A stretch of DNA of 35,297 nucleotides from positions 1 to 35,297 of the forward strand of contig JADGCS010000042.1 of assembly GCA_015228875.1 (NCBI GenBank). The letters are read 5' to 3'. This document shows positions 32,543 to 35,297 of this stretch, piece by piece; position 1 is the first letter of the stretch; each line of letters starts with the position of its first letter. Source of the DNA: Deltaproteobacteria bacterium. Its GTDB lineage: Bacteria; UBA10199; JADGCS01. The position numbers and the translations under genes are program-made. The notes under the pieces were generated by a model. That model did not search any database, was not told the DNA's origin, and saw only the letters and a program-made list of their open reading frames with translations.

Positions 32543-32571
32543 TTGACAGACAAGTCGAAGCTGTTTATTTT
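32543..32571 (+). promoter_or_regulatory. Candidate promoter for the HEPN/MNT operon
   Basis: TTGACA (32543-32548), a 17-bp spacer and TATTTT (32566-32571) lie 22 bp before the HEPN start codon. GGAG at 32583-32586 is its Shine-Dalgarno sequence. This is the best sigma-70-like match in the window. Confidence 0.55.
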
Positions 32572-32592
32572 CTCGCTTGGCTGGAGTTAATC

Positions 32593-32994
32593 ATGGACAA
32601 AAAAATACGCTGGCAACAGCGCTTTGCCAATTTTGAGAAATCTTTTTTTCACCTTAGAAATGCCATTAACATCCCCAACCCAAATGATACAGAAAAGGCC
32701 GGGTTGGTTCAATTTTTCGAGATATCTTACGAATTGGCATGGAAAACCCTTAAAGACTTTCTCGAATCCGAGGGCTTTTTAACAAATACCCCGCGCGACA
32801 CCATCAAACAGGCTTTTCAAAGCCAGTTTATCTCTGATGGTCACGCATGGCTTGCTGCATTGAGCGACCGCAATCTTACATCTCACACCTACGACGAATC
32901 CACAGCCCTCAAAATAGATCATCTGATCCGATCAAAATACTTTTTATTGCTTAATGATTTTTACTCCAACTTTAAAAACAAATCTCAATCATGA
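32593..32994 (+). CDS. HEPN-domain toxin, nucleotidyltransferase-substrate-binding (HI0074) family
   Basis: 133 residues from ATG 32593, preceded by GGAG; a longer GTG-start frame from 32494 lacks a Shine-Dalgarno sequence and is rejected. A four-helix HEPN fold is indicated by FEKSFFHLRNAIN, FFEISYELAWKTLKDFLE and the C-terminal RNLTSHTYDE. The last contains the RNase motif R93-x4-H98 followed by Tyr100. In HepT/MntA-type systems this R-x4-H-x-Y motif is the nuclease centre, and the Tyr is AMPylated by the partner. It is therefore predicted to be an RNA-cleaving toxin held inactive by the next gene. Its stop overlaps the MNT start (ATGA), fixing the stoichiometry. Confidence 0.9.
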   Translation: MDKKIRWQQRFANFEKSFFHLRNAINIPNPNDTEKAGLVQFFEISYELAWKTLKDFLESEGFLTNTPRDTIKQAFQSQFISDGHAWLAALSDRNLTSHTYDESTALKIDHLIRSKYFLLLNDFYSNFKNKSQS

Positions 32995-33302
32995 TACACG
33001 GCCTCTCGCCAGATGATCAAAAACTTATCGAGTCAGTACTTAGAGAATATAAAGATGTTCATGAGGCTGTGGTCTTTGGATCACGCGCAATGGGAAACCA
33101 AAAGATAGGCTCTGATATAGACATCGCCCTCAAAGGTAATATATCTGGCACAACACTGAGATTAATCATAGACCGTCTCGAAAACGAAATCCCTCTGCCC
33201 TATAAATTTGACATAATCATCTATAACCAAATCAATTCGCAACCTCTTAAAGAACATATCGATATCCACGGAAGAACATTTTACTTGGTGCCTATCAAAT
33301 GA
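32991..33302 (+). CDS. Minimal nucleotidyltransferase (MNT) antitoxin
   Basis: 103 residues. The nucleotidyltransferase signature VVFGSRAMGNQKIGSDIDIAL has GS at 30-31 and metal-binding Asp42 and Asp44; the third acidic residue is probably Asp74 in KFDIIIY. MNT antitoxins neutralise HEPN toxins by transferring AMP to the toxin's Tyr, and also by binding it. It is translationally coupled to the toxin. The gene pair is AT-richer than the housekeeping genes and flanked by direct repeats, consistent with acquisition. Confidence 0.92.
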   Translation: MIHGLSPDDQKLIESVLREYKDVHEAVVFGSRAMGNQKIGSDIDIALKGNISGTTLRLIIDRLENEIPLPYKFDIIIYNQINSQPLKEHIDIHGRTFYLVPIK

Positions 33303-33375
33303 TGAATGGCGAAGTGAAATTCAAAATCGTGCGGGGTATTATCTTAATCTTAAGGCTGAAGTTTTCGAATAAGCA

Positions 33376-33561
33376 CTAAGTTCCAAGTGGTTTTAAAACC
33401 TTAAGCAAAAAATGCCTGTTAATAGCAAATACTTTTGATCGTCCATGCTTTGTTTCGTTGATAAGGCCTATTTTTTTAAACAAATCGAGTTCAGAATAAA
33501 CAGGCTCATAACTCAGACAGATTTTTTTAGATATTATATTGGCATTGCCCTCTTTATAAGC
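33376..33561 (-). pseudogene. Remnant of a winged-helix DNA-binding protein
   Basis: Between two stop codons on the minus strand lie 61 codons without a start codon. They read like the end of a winged helix-turn-helix: GNANIISKKICLSYEPVYSE, then LDLFKKIGLINETKHGRSKV, then FAINRHFLLKVLKPL. This matches the recognition-helix-plus-wing pattern of ArsR/MarR-like or DUF-type regulators (leucine at the helix end, K-x-G-R-S-K-V wing). The N-terminal part is missing, with a stop just upstream. It is likely a truncated regulator left inside the repeat-bounded segment. Confidence 0.5.
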
Positions 33562-33605
33562 CTACTTTTTTGCTCCGCCTAACTTTTCTTGTCTGACTTA
33601 TTTAT

Positions 33606-33668
33606 GAATAACACCTTTATCACGACACATTTATTGCCACATAATATTTCGTTATTGACACCACCACT
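33606..33668 (+). repeat. 63-bp direct repeat, right copy
   Basis: It is identical to 32425-32487. The sequence then continues into the leader of the gene at 33710, so this copy keeps the original downstream context, or the left copy does; the sequence alone cannot decide. Unit length between copies (start to start) is 1181 bp. Confidence 0.97.
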
Positions 33669-33709
33669 CCTTATGCGACATACGCAAAATTTAGCTAGAG
33701 GAATATAAT

Positions 33710-35212
33710 ATGACTATTTCATCTCGTGTAACAATAGATCAAATGGCCGATGAAGTTTACGCATTTTATCTGGCCAACAAAGATGATTATTATGGGGCCA
33801 AGTACACAAGGGGAGAAATCAAAAAGGTCATTGTTGATTATATCAACGAACCAAGGCTGGATAAAAATTCAAACCTTTTTACAGATGCTGATACAATCGT
33901 CGGAAAAGACCCCGCATGGCCTTTGGAAAAAGTCTCAACGCCCGAGGGACTCAAGGAATTAATGGAGCTTACGGAGTCAACCGTAAGCATAGCCGAGCAA
34001 TGGAGATATGAACAGTTTTATTGTCAGGACTATTATTATGCAATGGGCAGGACAAGGGAACCCCTTACCATCACAGACTCCACCAAAAGGACCCTTTTAT
34101 GTGATTTCTTTGCAAGCAATTGGGAAAAATACTTCCCCCTCAAACCCGACAATAATCCAACAGCAACACCGGTAGTTGATGTGCTGACCGTAGAAGACGG
34201 CGACACGCTGATCCGTAAATCTCAATGGGACACAGCCGTCACTTACGGCGCGTCCCGCCTTGTGGCGCTTGATGCATTTGAAACACTTGAAAGCATCACA
34301 GTCATCAAAAAAGGAACAAAGGACGAAATCTCAAAACTCACCGCCCCCGCTAAAGTCAATGCGGAGTATTGCTCCTCCGATAATCACTGTATGGCCCTCG
34401 TCACAATTCCCAACGACAAGGTGTCAAGGCAGTCTGATGGCCTGATGTCAGCAATCAACAGCAGTCTCAGAGATTCAAACCCCGACCTTGCGGCAAAGCT
34501 GGACAAGGCGGAGCTTAAAACAGCCCTTAAACCAGCCCTCGATGCCATCACAATGGCCCTTGGTGATTTTTCAAAACAGCTCTTAAAGGACATTGTCGCA
34601 TACGCCAAATCAAAAAAAACAATCTTTGGAAATGAACCATCCTATGCCGCAGAATACACGGATGGAAAGGTCAACAAGTCAAATAGCAGTTTGGAAATAC
34701 TGGATTACTACGGCCGTGATCTTAATTGGGACACCGTGGGCAATGATGTCCTCGCCAAATACCTGTCTGATGAAAAATACGGACTCTTGAGATATGTGCA
34801 AAACGAAGGATCCCGTTATTACCAAAACAATTTAAGCGCTATCAGAGACAAGCTCAAACCGCTTCATGATCCCCAGTATCAATTGACTCAAGAAGAATCC
34901 AACACTGTCACCGAACAATTCCTGTCCATTGTACCTGATCCAAGAAAAACTTACGACAAACAAACGGTAAAACAATTTGCAAAAGACTGGACAGGTCAAT
35001 TCAATCAACAAGACAGGACCTTTCTCAATTTGTTCCTGCTTTTTATAGGTTCAGGTCAAACCACACCACGCTACCCCAATTTTAGGAACGACGTAATCAC
35101 ACAAGCCGCGAATCAGGCATTGGAAACAGGCCGCGGTATTTTTGCAAGCCCAATTGTGGCTGATGCCACCAGGGCCTTTTATCAATTCCAGATCAGGAAA
35201 TTGAATGAATGA
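33710..35212 (+). CDS. Hypothetical protein
   Basis: 500 residues with a good Shine-Dalgarno sequence (AGAGGA, 6-7 nt before ATG). No signal peptide or membrane helix is visible. It is rich in Tyr and Asp/Glu/Lys. The N-terminal part (DQMADEVYAFYLANKDDYYG, EIKKVIVDYINEP) and C-terminal part (TVKQFAKDWTGQFNQQDRTF) look helical. The middle (about 150-260) has shorter strands and a single CSSDNHC with two Cys. No catalytic motif is recognised. It could be a secreted or structural protein of this lineage; that is a guess. Codon use resembles the rest of the window. Confidence 0.75.
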   Translation: MTISSRVTIDQMADEVYAFYLANKDDYYGAKYTRGEIKKVIVDYINEPRLDKNSNLFTDADTIVGKDPAWPLEKVSTPEGLKELMELTESTVSIAEQWRYEQFYCQDYYYAMGRTREPLTITDSTKRTLLCDFFASNWEKYFPLKPDNNPTATPVVDVLTVEDGDTLIRKSQWDTAVTYGASRLVALDAFETLESITVIKKGTKDEISKLTAPAKVNAEYCSSDNHCMALVTIPNDKVSRQSDGLMSAINSSLRDSNPDLAAKLDKAELKTALKPALDAITMALGDFSKQLLKDIVAYAKSKKTIFGNEPSYAAEYTDGKVNKSNSSLEILDYYGRDLNWDTVGNDVLAKYLSDEKYGLLRYVQNEGSRYYQNNLSAIRDKLKPLHDPQYQLTQEESNTVTEQFLSIVPDPRKTYDKQTVKQFAKDWTGQFNQQDRTFLNLFLLFIGSGQTTPRYPNFRNDVITQAANQALETGRGIFASPIVADATRAFYQFQIRKLNE

Positions 35213-35297
35213 TGGATGCCTCGTCTCGCCGTAGCCTTGGGCCGGTAATGCGCACTGAGAGTAGCCGAAGAGCATTCAAGATAGGGGGATATTGACC
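35213..35297. other. Window end, non-coding as far as seen
   Basis: 85 bp after the last stop. It contains GCCTCGTCTCGCCGTAGCC and related GC-rich words that can pair weakly, but no T-run terminator or gene start is seen before the window ends. Confidence 0.4.

Larger units (their letters stand above)
33303..33709. other. Intergenic region between the toxin-antitoxin pair and the last gene
   Basis: AT-rich. It contains the winged-helix remnant and the right-hand 63-bp direct repeat. Next to the last gene is a Shine-Dalgarno sequence (AGAGGA at about 33698-33703). A TTGACA in the repeat (33655-33660) has no good -10 at 17 bp. Nothing else is recognised. Confidence 0.55.

Noticed and set aside
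32494..32592. Longer N-terminus for the HEPN toxin
   Set aside because: GTG start without a Shine-Dalgarno sequence; the promoter-like TTGACA/TATTTT lies within this stretch and the ATG at 32593 has GGAG.
1..35297. tRNA or rRNA genes
   Set aside because: No cloverleaf-like T-loop plus acceptor pairing or rRNA signature was noticed on reading; a tRNAscan or Infernal run would be decisive.

Overview
The window is a stretch of a Gram-negative bacterial chromosome with moderate GC. It encodes an Omp85-type outer-membrane barrel, a type III export gate (SctV), two type I signal peptidases and periplasmic proteins with signal peptides. The gene mix (HelD-type helicase, fused chorismate mutase/prephenate dehydratase, long-chain-alcohol-type GMC oxidase, lone SctV) suggests a deltaproteobacterial-grade lineage such as Desulfobacterota, Bdellovibrionota or a related uncultured group. 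That placement is inference from gene style only. No rRNA, tRNA or CRISPR array was seen.

Layout: the 3' part of gyrA (3-1373); a 924-residue POTRA/beta-barrel protein without a visible signal peptide (1813-4587); a nucleosidase convergent with it; a HelD-like helicase (5361-7487); a REP-associated-transposase relative that has lost its HUH histidines (7685-8656); mutY and a small exported protein (8685-10527); a minus-strand GMC oxidoreductase operon with a small partner and a membrane protein (10841-13424); a PhnD-like protein coupled to a ROK sugar kinase (13732-15437); a lone sctV (15717-17867); a pheA-tyrA operon (17954-19972, minus); an unknown 329-residue protein; a lepA-lepB-lepB operon (21191-24679, minus); a DUF234-type AAA ATPase with a palindromic operator; a giant unknown protein of about 1800 residues (26964-32363); a HEPN/MNT toxin-antitoxin pair between 63-bp perfect direct repeats; and an unknown 500-residue protein.

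The most striking non-coding signal is a dispersed element of about 88 bp. It has six good copies (1573, 7583, 10771, 12373, 18807, 20092), a truncated tail duplicated in front of lepA, and one or two decayed copies. Each good copy has a 15-bp palindrome, then a hairpin with a 7-bp stem and 8-nt loop at a fixed position inside an outer CGCGG/CCGCG pairing, then a near-invariant core and an A/T-rich tail. Copies differ by compensating changes in both stems, so the fold appears to be conserved. All six lie in the same orientation as the adjacent genes. Four end within about 25 nt of a start codon, one supplies the C-terminus of a protein and one supplies the stop codon of a gene. The HUH-less transposase-like gene directly follows one copy and carries a DnaA-domain-IV-like C-terminus. 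A working idea is that this is a REP/MITE-like family that now serves as regulatory or intercistronic sequence, with a transposase relative turned into a binding protein.

Two further repeat families occur: a 45-bp pair (10658 and 32374) and the 63-bp pair flanking the toxin-antitoxin module.
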